Notes: a model not told the origin generated them from the sequence alone. 64,000 nt of DNA from Pseudotamlana agarivorans (GCF_001642835.1 NZ_LXEI01000014.1:1-64000), one strand, 5' to 3'. Positions 34,054 to 42,958 are shown, counted from the first letter of the stretch. Numbers and translations: made by a program.

Positions 34054-37000
34054 GTGAGCAAAACACCATCATTTTTAGAAGACCATATATCTCAAATTCC
34101 AGCAATTCAATTGTTGGTTAATATGGGGTACGAGTATGTGTCACCAGAAAAAGCTTTAGAATGGAGAGGTGGCAAAAAGTCGCATGTTCTATTTGAAAAT
34201 ATTCTAAAGAAACAGCTTAAAGAAATAAATAGCATTAAACGTAAAGGACAGGTTTATGAGTTTTCAGATGCTAACATTAATTCGGCAGTTATATCTTTAA
34301 AAGACTTACCTATACATGAGGGTTTTTTAAATGCCAATGCTGCATTTTACGACTTAATCACATTAGGCAAGGCAATGGAACAAAGTATTGATGGTGATAA
34401 AAAGAGTCACACATTACAATACATAGATTGGAAGAATCCTGAAAATAATGTGTACCATGTAACAGAAGAATATGCTGTTTTACGAACTGGAAGAACAGAC
34501 ACTTATAGACCTGATGTGTTGCTATTTATAAATGGAATTCCTACTGTAATTATTGAGTGTAAAAGCCCATCGTTAAAAGGTACTAAATCGCCAACTGAAT
34601 TAGCGATTGAGCAACACATAAGAAACTTTGGTAAAAAGGGAATTAGGTCTCTCTATATATACTCTAATTTATTACTAAGCATTGCAACTAATGACGGAAG
34701 TTATGCCACAACAGGAACTAGTAAAGAGTTCTGGGCGAAATGGAAAGAACAGTTTGCTACTAAACAAGCAGAATCAAATTATTGGAAGGAATTAAATGCT
34801 TTAAAAAACAAGCCATTAAAGGAATCTGTAAAAGATGATTTATTTGCAGACAGAACAAACGGATTTAATTATGCAAGACGCTATTTCGATGGTCTAGAGC
34901 AAGAAGATAGACTATTAACTAAACAAGATGAGTTATTGTATAGTTTATGCAGACCAGAGCGCATTATAGACATAATAAGAAACTTTACAATTTATGATGA
35001 AGGGATTAAAAAGGTTGCAAGATACCAGCAGTTCTTTGCAGTTAATGATACCTTAAATCGTGTTACTCGTTTTGATAATGCAGGAAGGCGACAAGGCGGT
35101 GTTATTTGGCACACTCAAGGAAGCGGAAAATCTCTAACCATGGTCATGCTAGCTCAAATGATTGCATCGAGTCCAGAAATATCAAACCCAAAAATACTTC
35201 TTGTAACTGATAGGATTGATTTAGATGACCAGATATCAGATACTTTCAAGAAATGCCAGAAAGAAGTTAAGCAAGCCAAAACAGGCTCTCATTTAACAGA
35301 GCTTTTAAATGATAAAAGTGATGCGATTATTACAACAATCATTAACAAGTTTGAGGCAGCTGTAAAACAATGCAAAAATCCATTTTTATCACCAGATATT
35401 TTTGTGATGATTGACGAAGGGCACCGTACTCAATACGGTAGTTTTAATGTAAGTATGCAACGTGTATTCCCAAATGCTTGTTTTTTAGCCTTTACAGGGA
35501 CACCTTTAATGAAAAAGGAAAAAAGTACTGCGCATAAGTTTGGAGGCTATATAGGACTTCCTTACACGGTTAAGGATGCGGTTGAGGATGGTGCTGTAGT
35601 TCCGCTTTTGTATGAAGGCAGGCACAATTTAATTACAGTAGATGAAGACCCAATTAACAGGTATTTTGATAAATTATCTGAACCACTTTCAGATTATGGT
35701 AAAGCAAACCTAAAGAGAAAGTTCAATACTATTAATGAGCTTAATAAAACCGAAAAGGTTATCTATGCTAGAGCTTGGGATATTTCAGAGCATTATAGGA
35801 GTTTCTTTCAAACTGAAGGTGATAAGTATAAGCCTAAAGCTCAGTTGGTAGCACCAAGTATTAAAACCGCCTTATTATACAAGCAGTTTTTGGATGAAAT
35901 TGGTATAGTAACTTCTGAAGTTGTAGTCACCCAATCAGACCCTCGTGAAGGCACTGAGGATGGTTTTTATAATGTAAATGAAGAAAAGGAGAGAGAGGAT
36001 GCTTATTTTGATGCTATGATTGATAAGTATGGTGATTTGAAACGATTTGAGAAGAGCATTATCACACAGTTCAAAAAACGTGAACACCCAGAAATACTTA
36101 TAGTGGTTGCTAAATTATTAACAGGTTTTGATGCACCAAATAATACCGTATTGTACCTATGTAGGTCTTTAAAAGAACACACATTATTACAAGCAGTTGC
36201 GAGAGTAAACAGGGTGTTCCCAGGGAAAGATTATGGTTACATCATTGATTACTATGGTAATTTAGAGAATTTGGATAATGCATTAAGCACATATTCTGGA
36301 TTAGCTGAATTTGATGAGTCTGAATTGGAAGGAACCTTGACCAATCTAAATGAAGAAGTAAAAAAACTACCTCAAGCGCATTCTGAGCTTTGGGATATTT
36401 TCAAAACACTCAAAGACAAAAATCTGGAAACAACAGCTTATGAGGAGTTACTATCGCCTGAAGATGTTAGAAATAATTTTTATGAGAAGTTAAGTCATTT
36501 TGCTCGCTTATTGAAGATGGCTTTGTCATCAGTCGATTTTGTTAATAATACGGATGCTAAGAAAGTTGATATGTACAAAAGAGATGCAAAATTCTTTTTG
36601 AAACTTCGTGTTGATGTTAAGAGACGTTACAATGATGATTTATCATATAAAGAGTTTGAGCCTCAAATACAGAAATTAATCAATAAGCATATTTCTACAG
36701 AAGGTGAAATCATGAAAGTAACCGAATTGGTTAATATTTTTGATAAAGAGGAAAGGGAAGCTGAAATAGAAAAAATCACTGGAAAGTCAGCACAAGCAGA
36801 CCACATTGCAAGCCGAACAATTAAGGCGATTAATGTTAAGATGCAAGAAGATCCAGTATATTATAAAAAGCTTGCAGACTTAATTAAAGAGACTATTGAA
36901 GAGTATTATTTAAAGCGAATTTCCGAAGCCGAATTTTTAAAACGTGCTAAAGAATATGAAGATAAGCTCTTACATGGAAGGTCTGAAGATGCTCCAGAAG

Positions 37001-37317
37001 AATTGGCAAACAATGATGCAGCATTAGCTTTTTACAACTTTAGTAAATCGGTATATGAAGATACTGAATTACTTAAAACACCATTTCATATTGAAGTAAG
37101 TTTGGCTATCGATAACATGGTTAAAGAGCATATTTATATAAATGGCAATAAAATTATTGAATGGCATAAAAACAATGATGTTACAGGAAAAATAAATATT
37201 GATTTAGGAGATGCCTTATATGAGCTTTTAAAGAAATTTGACTTGGACACGGATTGGGCAAAAATAGACCATTTGATTGATGAATGTATGAAAGTAGCCA
37301 TATTGAAATATAAGTAG
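34054..37317 (+). CDS. hsdR: Type I restriction endonuclease subunit HsdR (1087 aa)
   Basis: Motor and nuclease subunit that translocates and cuts unmethylated DNA. The N-terminal PD-(D/E)xK nuclease (~150-175) reads YRPDVLLFINGIPTVIIECK. The SF2 translocase has Walker A HTQGSGKSLTMVML (~355), a DEAD-like box VMIDEGHRTQYGS, motif III FTGTPL and motif VI QAVARVNRVFPG. The C-terminal helical part binds HsdM. The chosen start is GTG at 34054, which is followed by a typical N-terminus; no nearby ATG is in frame upstream. Length is in the normal range. A peptidase gene follows after 3 nt. Confidence 0.97.
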   Translation: MSKTPSFLEDHISQIPAIQLLVNMGYEYVSPEKALEWRGGKKSHVLFENILKKQLKEINSIKRKGQVYEFSDANINSAVISLKDLPIHEGFLNANAAFYDLITLGKAMEQSIDGDKKSHTLQYIDWKNPENNVYHVTEEYAVLRTGRTDTYRPDVLLFINGIPTVIIECKSPSLKGTKSPTELAIEQHIRNFGKKGIRSLYIYSNLLLSIATNDGSYATTGTSKEFWAKWKEQFATKQAESNYWKELNALKNKPLKESVKDDLFADRTNGFNYARRYFDGLEQEDRLLTKQDELLYSLCRPERIIDIIRNFTIYDEGIKKVARYQQFFAVNDTLNRVTRFDNAGRRQGGVIWHTQGSGKSLTMVMLAQMIASSPEISNPKILLVTDRIDLDDQISDTFKKCQKEVKQAKTGSHLTELLNDKSDAIITTIINKFEAAVKQCKNPFLSPDIFVMIDEGHRTQYGSFNVSMQRVFPNACFLAFTGTPLMKKEKSTAHKFGGYIGLPYTVKDAVEDGAVVPLLYEGRHNLITVDEDPINRYFDKLSEPLSDYGKANLKRKFNTINELNKTEKVIYARAWDISEHYRSFFQTEGDKYKPKAQLVAPSIKTALLYKQFLDEIGIVTSEVVVTQSDPREGTEDGFYNVNEEKEREDAYFDAMIDKYGDLKRFEKSIITQFKKREHPEILIVVAKLLTGFDAPNNTVLYLCRSLKEHTLLQAVARVNRVFPGKDYGYIIDYYGNLENLDNALSTYSGLAEFDESELEGTLTNLNEEVKKLPQAHSELWDIFKTLKDKNLETTAYEELLSPEDVRNNFYEKLSHFARLLKMALSSVDFVNNTDAKKVDMYKRDAKFFLKLRVDVKRRYNDDLSYKEFEPQIQKLINKHISTEGEIMKVTELVNIFDKEEREAEIEKITGKSAQADHIASRTIKAINVKMQEDPVYYKKLADLIKETIEEYYLKRISEAEFLKRAKEYEDKLLHGRSEDAPEELANNDAALAFYNFSKSVYEDTELLKTPFHIEVSLAIDNMVKEHIYINGNKIIEWHKNNDVTGKINIDLGDALYELLKKFDLDTDWAKIDHLIDECMKVAILKYK

Positions 37318-37320
37318 TTT

Positions 37321-38025
37321 ATGAAAGACCAGATACAATACGGTAATACATTAATAGACTATAATTTAGAGTTTGCAGAACGTAAAACTTTAGGAATAAA
37401 AGTATACCCTGATAAATCTGTAAATGTTTCAGCGCCACATGAAAGTTCAATTGAAAAGGTAAGAGAAAAGGTTAAACATAAAGCTTCATGGATTATTAAG
37501 CAACAGGACTTCTTTTTATCCTTTCATCCGTTAACACCAGAGCGTAAATTTATAAGCGGAGAGACCCATCTATATTTAGGAAGGCAGTATAGATTAAAGC
37601 TACATTTAGCTAAAAATGAATCAGTAAAATTGGCTGGAGGCTACATTCATATTTATATAGATAACTTAGATGATAAAAATGCTATTCAGGATGTTTTAAA
37701 ACGATGGTATAAAGAGAAAGCTGAACTACACTTCAATCAGTTGTTTAATGAGCTTAAACCTATCTCAAAAGGCTTTTATGAGCAAGAACCTCAATTAACT
37801 TACAGATGGATGAAGAAACGCTGGGGAAGCTGTGATAAAAACGGAAAAATACATCTTAATCTAGAACTTATTAAAACACCTAAAAAGTGCATTGAATATG
37901 TAATCATGCATGAACTTTGTCATCTTAAATATTTGAACCATAGTACTGCTTTTTACACGCTTTTAGAAAAGGTTTATCCAGATTGGAAGACTACAAAGGA
38001 TAGGCTTGAGAGGTTGATGGTTTGA
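37321..38025 (+). CDS. YgjP-like zinc metallopeptidase (SprT/WLM type, 234 aa)
   Basis: C-terminal zinc site YVIMHELCHLKYLNHSTAFY (HExxH, with a third His five residues on), preceded by YRWMKKRWGSCDKNGKIHLN typical of the YgjP/DUF45 family. The N-terminal half is beta-rich (YNLEFAERKTLGIKVYPDKS). The gene begins 3 nt after hsdR. Such peptidases commonly follow hsdR in type I loci and may limit HsdR by proteolysis, but that role is inferred. No membrane segments. Confidence 0.88.
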   Translation: MKDQIQYGNTLIDYNLEFAERKTLGIKVYPDKSVNVSAPHESSIEKVREKVKHKASWIIKQQDFFLSFHPLTPERKFISGETHLYLGRQYRLKLHLAKNESVKLAGGYIHIYIDNLDDKNAIQDVLKRWYKEKAELHFNQLFNELKPISKGFYEQEPQLTYRWMKKRWGSCDKNGKIHLNLELIKTPKKCIEYVIMHELCHLKYLNHSTAFYTLLEKVYPDWKTTKDRLERLMV

Positions 38026-38055
38026 ACTAAATAAGATTAAAACAGATTACCTAAA

Positions 38056-38886
38056 ATGAAAAACAGCAAATTACAAAATTCAATAATTGAGTTGTTAAGC
38101 ACGAATGTTATAAAAACACCAAAAGAGCAACTTGATTCTATTTATAGCGCATGGCAAAAAGGAGAAAAAGCTAGTGAAATAGAAATTGATGGACTCCCAA
38201 TTACCACGCTACACAGAAATTCACTTATAAGTGACGAATTAATCCCCAAAGGCACGGGTTTATTAGGAGTTGATTTGCCTTATTGGGAAGGTGACTTTGA
38301 AAACTCCCAAAATAAAATAATGATTATAGGAATCGACCCATTGAGAGATGAAAATGCTTTTAAGAAAGCTGGTGCGAACACTTACAATCACGTGTTATTG
38401 AGTTCGCCATTTGCCTATCATGCTAATAAAAAATCTAGTTTTAAAACTTTTATTAACCATTTAGCAGAGAATAATTTCATTTATCTAACTGATGTGTATA
38501 AAACTTTTTTTTCAAAAGGTTTAAAAGCATATAAAAGCTATAATTACTATAATAAAAAGACTAAGGAATTTCCACAGATTACAAAAATGCTTTTTAACGA
38601 GATTAAACTTATAGAACCTGATTTGATAATTACTTTAGGAGCAGACACATATAAACAATTGACAAAGTCAAAAGGAATTACCTTAACACGTAATATAATG
38701 ACTGAGCAACGCAGATATCATGAAGGTATCCCTACGCTTCCTTTGATGCATATTTCAGGCTGTTATGCTCATCATTTAAAATCATTTTTAGAAATTAATG
38801 AAATAGATTCTAAAATGAATATTGGATTAGCCTATTTTATATTGGTTAAAAAATTTCTGGATAATATGCCAATGAAATCACATTAA
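38056..38886 (+). CDS. Uracil-DNA-glycosylase-fold protein (276 aa)
   Basis: The UDG superfamily strand-loop pattern is visible: KIMIIGIDPLRDENAFKK (motif A region, with GIDP), FIYLTDVYKTFFSK, LIEPDLIITLGADTYKQLT and PTLPLMHISGCYAHHLKSFL (motif B position, H-S). Known UDG families use GxxPG and HPS-type motifs; here they are altered, so base-excision activity is unproven. It is the last plus-strand gene of the R-M group, 30 bp after the peptidase gene. It may process modified or damaged phage DNA (inference). Confidence 0.7.
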   Translation: MKNSKLQNSIIELLSTNVIKTPKEQLDSIYSAWQKGEKASEIEIDGLPITTLHRNSLISDELIPKGTGLLGVDLPYWEGDFENSQNKIMIIGIDPLRDENAFKKAGANTYNHVLLSSPFAYHANKKSSFKTFINHLAENNFIYLTDVYKTFFSKGLKAYKSYNYYNKKTKEFPQITKMLFNEIKLIEPDLIITLGADTYKQLTKSKGITLTRNIMTEQRRYHEGIPTLPLMHISGCYAHHLKSFLEINEIDSKMNIGLAYFILVKKFLDNMPMKSH

Positions 38887-39118
38887 CTAATATTTCACAC
38901 TTTAATTATCCAGTATAAGTAACAAAATGGCAGAAAAGACAAACCAAGATTATTTACCACTTCTAACAATTTGACTTTATTCTATTACAGATAGGAAAGA
39001 CAACTCAAATCTTCAGGCTAAGTATGATAAATAGTTTTGTTCTATAATAAAAGCTTACTTATTACCTAATTTAAGTTATCTTTCTCACCTTTCTCTAATT
39101 GTTGCAAAATTCATACAA

Positions 39119-39337
39119 CTAATACATATAATGCATCTCTTCAAGCTGCTCAAACCAATCTTGTAGCTCTTCTAGAGTCTTTTCTTTAAAATTGGGATAA
39201 CTAAACCAAATTTCATCAACCAAATCTAGTTGATTTTCAGCAAATATTCCTTTTGCTTTTTCCTCTTGTAAGTCTACAAAATTTAATACGTCTTGTAAGG
39301 TGCCAATTAATTCTGAAATTAGTGTTTCTCTTGTCAT
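39119..39337 (-). CDS. Small acidic helical protein (72 aa)
   Basis: MTRETLISELIGTLQDVLNF and KTLEELQDWFEQLEEMHYMY: an acidic, wholly helical protein of unknown family. Its size, charge and place beside the element's replication-like genes are compatible with a small DNA-mimic or regulatory protein, but nothing shows this. The 38887-39118 stretch next to it contains no gene I support. Confidence 0.45.
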   Translation of the reverse strand: MTRETLISELIGTLQDVLNFVDLQEEKAKGIFAENQLDLVDEIWFSYPNFKEKTLEELQDWFEQLEEMHYMY

Positions 39338-39388
39338 TTTATTAAGTTTTTAAATGCTAACACTCTAATTAGCAATGTTTTTATTTTT

Positions 39389-39502
39389 AGAGCATCAGGA
39401 CAAGAAATTGATAGGATTGGTCATTTTTTTGACGAAGTCCGCATTCTAAACCACCTTTGCTTTTGTGCTAGGTTGGTACGCTAAAAGCGTTCCTGATGCT
39501 TT
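39389..39502. ncRNA. 114-nt multibranched structured element (RNA or origin)
   Basis: AGCATCAGGA (39391-39400) pairs perfectly with TCCTGATGCT (39491-39500), extended by two pairs to 39389-39502. Inside, ACGC-TAAAA-GCGT (39478-39490) abuts the closing stem. A bulged stem pairs ACCACCT (39450-39456) with AGGTTGGT (39470-39477), and GAC-GAA-GTC (39431-39439) forms a small hairpin. The result is a junction of several stems in a gap between the 72-aa gene and the stop of the primase-like gene. No protein reading frame fits it. Candidates: non-coding RNA, replication origin or transfer origin. Strand unknown. Confidence 0.55.
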
Positions 39503-39520
39503 GTAGTTGTTATTTATACC

Positions 39521-40714
39521 CTACTTAAGAGCTTTATATGCTATTTTTAAGCTTTTGATTTTTTTATCAAAGTGACGATAATATTTATTAACGGTATTTT
39601 TACTCATGCCAAGTTTTTTTGCAAGTCTCAATTGAGATATTTTACCGTCAACTTTCGAATCCCAACCATTAATTCCTTCCTCTATTTTCCTAATGGAATT
39701 CTTGCTTTTAATCTTACCAACTACAGAACCTATCACTTTGTGCTTAACTTTTTTTGATAATTTAATTTCTGGATTAAAAGCAATCCTTCGTTCTTTGTTA
39801 AGAATAGGCTCTATATCCTTATTATTTAAAGTTCTCTGAATAATGATTTCTACTTCTTTGTCTGGAAGTGGTATATCGCACCTACTTCTATTAATTCGAT
39901 AAATTAAACTTCTAAATCTTTCTTCCGATTGAGAAGGATTTAAAGCATAGCTCTGATGCGCAAGCAATGAAATAATATTATTTCGAGAGCCTTCATAAAT
40001 TCTATAAGGAATATAAAATGATGCATATTTTAACTTTTCCTTCTCAAAAACCAAGAATGGTTGATTGTTGAATTCAATATCCCCTAAATTGTCATATCTT
40101 AAATTTACACCCAATTCGTTCACATCCTTCTCCTTCTTTTTTTTGTATGAATACGTAATGGGGGTGTTTTTATCAATACCAACATTGGTTGTACTAGTAT
40201 CCCACACAATAGAATTTTCATTATAGTATAGATTTGGGTCATAGCTTTGTGCATTAAATTGAGATGCTTTACCTGCATAAACATCGGAGTAAATGTTTAA
40301 TGCATTTGATATAGCTATATAACTCGATTTAAAGTTATTTAAGCTTAGTTTATCCACTTTCACCAGGATACCCATCCCAGTATTAGATAAAGACTTCCAA
40401 GAAGCACATATTAGCTTATTAGTCAAATCAATATTGGTACAATCATCTATGTCGATATAGATGTAGCCAGAAGGTGCTTTTATGTTTGAGTCCTTCTTGT
40501 ACTTATCGTAACAAAAGTTAAGCGTGTAGCAAGGTAGTTCAGTAGTTTTAATAATATTATATTGTTCTTTACTAGCATTCTGGTATAGTTCCCTTGCTCT
40601 AAATATGACGTCCAATACTTTCGAGTTTGGACTGACAATTCTTTCCAAAAACTCTTCCATTTCTATCTCTCCTAATACTTGAGGGCTTTTTACATTGTTA
40701 AAGTAATTAAACAT
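39521..40714 (-). CDS. VirE-N/primase-like replication protein of the element (397 aa)
   Basis: The start is set at 40714 (MFNYFNNVKSP). A clear GGAGG stands 5 nt upstream and the ATG overlaps the stop of the HTH gene by 8 nt; a longer frame runs back through that gene. The N-terminal half matches the BT4734-like VirE-N domain (YIYIDIDDCTNIDLTNKLIC, NTGMGILVKVDKLSLNNF, SQFNAQSYDPNLYYN). The middle resembles a primase C-terminal domain (SRNNIISLLAHQSYALNPSQ). The last ~45 residues form an HTH (ISQLRLAKKLGMSKNTVNKY). The layout suggests replication initiation or priming for the excised element. Confidence 0.75.
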   Translation of the reverse strand: MFNYFNNVKSPQVLGEIEMEEFLERIVSPNSKVLDVIFRARELYQNASKEQYNIIKTTELPCYTLNFCYDKYKKDSNIKAPSGYIYIDIDDCTNIDLTNKLICASWKSLSNTGMGILVKVDKLSLNNFKSSYIAISNALNIYSDVYAGKASQFNAQSYDPNLYYNENSIVWDTSTTNVGIDKNTPITYSYKKKKEKDVNELGVNLRYDNLGDIEFNNQPFLVFEKEKLKYASFYIPYRIYEGSRNNIISLLAHQSYALNPSQSEERFRSLIYRINRSRCDIPLPDKEVEIIIQRTLNNKDIEPILNKERRIAFNPEIKLSKKVKHKVIGSVVGKIKSKNSIRKIEEGINGWDSKVDGKISQLRLAKKLGMSKNTVNKYYRHFDKKIKSLKIAYKALK

Positions 40715-40997
40715 AACAACCTCCTTCCATTGCATCATCAATATCCTTTCTTTTATAGTATACCTTACTACCAATTTTTGTAGCTCGTAAAACACCATTT
40801 TTATTATACTTCCATAATGTTGCATAACTGACCTTTAATAAGTCCTTTGCCTCTTCTCTAGTAAAATACTCCTTATCTTCTCTTGGATTCTTTTGAACAA
40901 TAGAATCCTTCTTTTCTATAAGGGACAATATCTCTTTTCTAAATACTTCAAAAAACTCCTCAGTAGTCATTTGAAAAATATGCTTCTTATTACTCAT
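40707..40997 (-). CDS. Excisionase-like helix-turn-helix protein (96 aa)
   Basis: HTH_17/MerR-like DNA-binding domain in the C-terminal half: EYFTREEAKDLLKVSYATLW, KYNKNGVLRATKIGSKVYYK, RKDIDDAM. The ~40-residue N-terminal extension is helical (FQMTTEEFFEVFRKEILSLI). This type accompanies integrases as an excisionase or AlpA-like activator. It is co-transcribed with the primase-like gene (8-nt overlap) and lies downstream of the iteron-like repeats at 41155-41327. Confidence 0.85.
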   Translation of the reverse strand: MSNKKHIFQMTTEEFFEVFRKEILSLIEKKDSIVQKNPREDKEYFTREEAKDLLKVSYATLWKYNKNGVLRATKIGSKVYYKRKDIDDAMEGGCYV

Positions 40998-41154
40998 AAT
41001 ATTTACTTTTTAAATGTTGAACAAATAGTTCAGAATTTTTCTAAACCTTAAAAAGTTAATTGTGCACTAATAACTTGAAGACATAATTAATATTTTTAAA
41101 TGCTAAAAACAACCACTTTGAAGACTTTAACAAATTGACAATCAGCATTTTAAA

Positions 41155-41327
41155 TTAACTAATTCAATTTAACTAAAAAGCTCATAATTACTTGTTTTTT
41201 AGTTAGTTAAGAAGATTCTCAGATTAACTAATATGGAATAGACATTGAATTAACTAATCCTTTTAACATATAAACAATGCATTAACTAATTCAAAAACAG
41301 TTTGTAAGAATAAACATGTTAACTATT
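41155..41327. repeat. TTAACTAAT iteron-like cluster
   Basis: TTAACTAAT occurs at 41155-41163, 41224-41232, 41250-41258 and 41282-41290. One-mismatch copies lie at 41169-41177 (TTAACTAAA) and 41319-41327 (TTAACTATT), and an inverted copy (TTAACTAAC on the minus strand) at 41202-41210. They fill the 435-bp gap (40998-41432) between the integrase and the HTH gene. They are candidates for binding sites of the HTH or primase-like protein, or for a replication origin. Confidence 0.65.
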
Positions 41328-41370
41328 TATTGATTATTCTAGTTTTACTAATTGACTCAAAAAAACAAAC

Positions 41371-41400
41371 AAAAAAAGAACTAATATTTAGTCCTTTTTT
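41371..41400 (-). terminator. Terminator of the element integrase
   Basis: On the minus strand GGACTAA pairs with TTAGTTC (one G-T pair) around ATA, followed by TTTTTTT. It lies about 33 nt after the integrase stop. The plus strand also ends in TTTTTT, so it may act in both directions. Confidence 0.75.
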
Positions 41401-41432
41401 GATTATTATTCGCTTATGAATTTTAGAAAATT

Positions 41433-42773
41433 TTATACAGGAATACAAGAATTCTGAAATGCCTCCGTGGAAGTTATTTGAGAAGCTCTTTCTACCTTGG
41501 GATTACGAATATACTTCATGAATTCCTTAAGCGTAGAATGTCCACTAAGTTCCATAATAGAATGAACAGGAACTCCTGCCTTAAATTTTAGAGTACAAAA
41601 TGTTCTTCTAGCTGTATGACCCATTATTAATTGATGCTTAGTTATTTTTCTTTCCTTACGCTTCCCTCCCCTAGTAATTTCAACTTTAATTTTTTTATCG
41701 ATTTTAGCTTTTTCGCCAACTATTTTAATATAATCATTAAGCTTTTGTTCAGTAATTTTCGGAGGCAACTTACCTTCATATCTTTCATTCATAATGGCTT
41801 CAATTACAGGCGTAATTTTACACCAAACCGTCTTATCCGTTTTCTCTTGTCTAATCTTTATATATCTTTCGTTTTCACGAATCTCAATTTCATGTTCTCG
41901 CAAATTATGATAATCACTGATACGCTGACCAATCTCACAGCCAATAATAAAAACATCTCTTGCTAACTCTAAATGAGGCGTTTTACTTAAATCCAATTCA
42001 TATATTCTTTTGAGTTCATCAATTTCCAAATGAATTGCTTTAGTTTCTTCAGTATGAACCTTGAACCTCTTATATTTCAAATTAGTATGATATTCATCCG
42101 CTAAAGCTGCTCCCATAAGAACTTTGAGATTTTTGATTTGTTTCCCTATCGTGTTGAGCGAATAATGCCTTTTCTCCGTTTTACTAAATTGATATGTTTT
42201 CAAATTCATATATTCAATAAAATCAGAATAGAATTCCCTGTCTAAGTCAAAACTTAAAACACATTCAAACTCTTTTTCAAAACCCTTTAAATGACCTAAA
42301 GTCTGTTCATAAGATTGTATCGTAGCATTTTTATGTCCTGTTTTAGGTTTAGGGAGTTCCTTTTCCTTTTGTTTAATATGCTTTTCAATAAATGGGATTA
42401 ATGTTTTTATTTCGCTTTCCTGCTCTTCAATAACTTCTTCCTCTTCATTTCTAAAATCATCTAAACACGCTTTCATAATAGGGTTAGTCAAAGGAATCTG
42501 ATTAGAATCACAATTCCTTATAAATTCTTTTAGTGTACGAGTTAAATCATCAATTCTATCATTTATAATTGTTGCATTAGCAACTGCACGAACATTTTTA
42601 ACTCTTCCTTTGTCTCCAACCCAATAGTCTGGATTGACTGAATAACCTATAGAATACTTAAACCGCTTCTTTCTTCCATATGAATAATCAAGGAATATTG
42701 GCTTCTCTGGTCTGGTGGATGCTTTAAGTCTAAATACTGGTTCAGCTCCCTTAGTTCGTCTGGATTGAATCAT
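41433..42773 (-). CDS. Tyrosine recombinase / integrase of the tRNA-Phe element
   Basis: The catalytic set is complete: Arg in CEIGQRISDYHNLREHEI, Lys in EKTDKTVWCKI, HxxR in HTARRTFCTLKF, His in SGHSTLKEF and Tyr in MKYIRNPK. The N-terminus looks like an arm-binding domain (EPVFRLKASTRPEKPIFLDY), followed by a SAM-like domain. The reading frame opens at 42857, but I choose ATG 42773 (MIQSRRTKGAEP). The extra 28 residues encode the tandem GGGACAACAT repeats that also occur in non-coding DNA at the left end, so that stretch is better read as arm-site DNA. The gene lies just inside attR and reads away from it. Confidence 0.92.
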   Translation of the reverse strand: MIQSRRTKGAEPVFRLKASTRPEKPIFLDYSYGRKKRFKYSIGYSVNPDYWVGDKGRVKNVRAVANATIINDRIDDLTRTLKEFIRNCDSNQIPLTNPIMKACLDDFRNEEEEVIEEQESEIKTLIPFIEKHIKQKEKELPKPKTGHKNATIQSYEQTLGHLKGFEKEFECVLSFDLDREFYSDFIEYMNLKTYQFSKTEKRHYSLNTIGKQIKNLKVLMGAALADEYHTNLKYKRFKVHTEETKAIHLEIDELKRIYELDLSKTPHLELARDVFIIGCEIGQRISDYHNLREHEIEIRENERYIKIRQEKTDKTVWCKITPVIEAIMNERYEGKLPPKITEQKLNDYIKIVGEKAKIDKKIKVEITRGGKRKERKITKHQLIMGHTARRTFCTLKFKAGVPVHSIMELSGHSTLKEFMKYIRNPKVERASQITSTEAFQNSCIPV

Positions 42774-42804
42774 TGAAGAAATCTTTTCACAAAGATAACT
42801 AAAA

Positions 42805-42826
42805 GGGACAACATTAGGGACGACAT
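42805..42826 (+). repeat. Putative integrase arm sites, right end
   Basis: GGGACAACAT (42805-42814) and GGGACGACAT (42817-42826) with 12-bp period, matching the left-end pair in sequence, spacing and orientation. They lie about 114 bp inside attR. Confidence 0.6.
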
Positions 42827-42939
42827 TTTTAAATTTATATAGGCTAATTAAATTCACTTACATTTAAAACCCTTATATTTACTACAATTAAAGATGTTAT
42901 TAAAATTTATCAAATCCCATAAAACAACATATTGTGGTA

Positions 42940-42958
42940 CTGGAGGTACCACACAAGT
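42940..42958 (+). repeat. attR: 19-bp direct repeat
   Basis: CTGGAGGTACCACACAAGT, identical to the tRNA-Phe 3' end at 22899-22917 and followed directly by the chromosomal terminator palindrome at 42962. Confidence 0.93.

Larger units (their letters stand above)
22899..42958. mobile_element. Integrated element in tRNA-Phe carrying a type I R-M locus (about 20.04 kb)
   Basis: A perfect 19-bp direct repeat, CTGGAGGTACCACACAAGT, occurs at 22899-22917 (tRNA-Phe 3' end) and at 42940-42958. The integrase gene lies just inside the right copy. Both ends carry paired GGGACAACAT motifs. Contents: XRE regulator, envelope proteins of unknown role, type I R-M genes with accessory genes, an excisionase-like HTH, a VirE-N/primase-like protein and iteron-like repeats. 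No relaxase, type IV secretion or virion genes are present. Hence it is an integrative, probably satellite-like or mobilisable element rather than an ICE or prophage. Confidence 0.9.

Noticed and set aside
42774-42857. N-terminal extension of the integrase frame
   Set aside because: It encodes NVVPNVVP only because of the GGGACAACAT DNA repeats that also occur in non-coding DNA at the left end. The normal integrase N-terminus begins at the ATG at 42773.
22899-42958. Prophage or ICE interpretation of the tRNA-Phe element
   Set aside because: No capsid, tail, terminase, lysis, relaxase or type IV secretion gene is present; the only phage-like traits are integrase, excisionase-like and primase-like genes.
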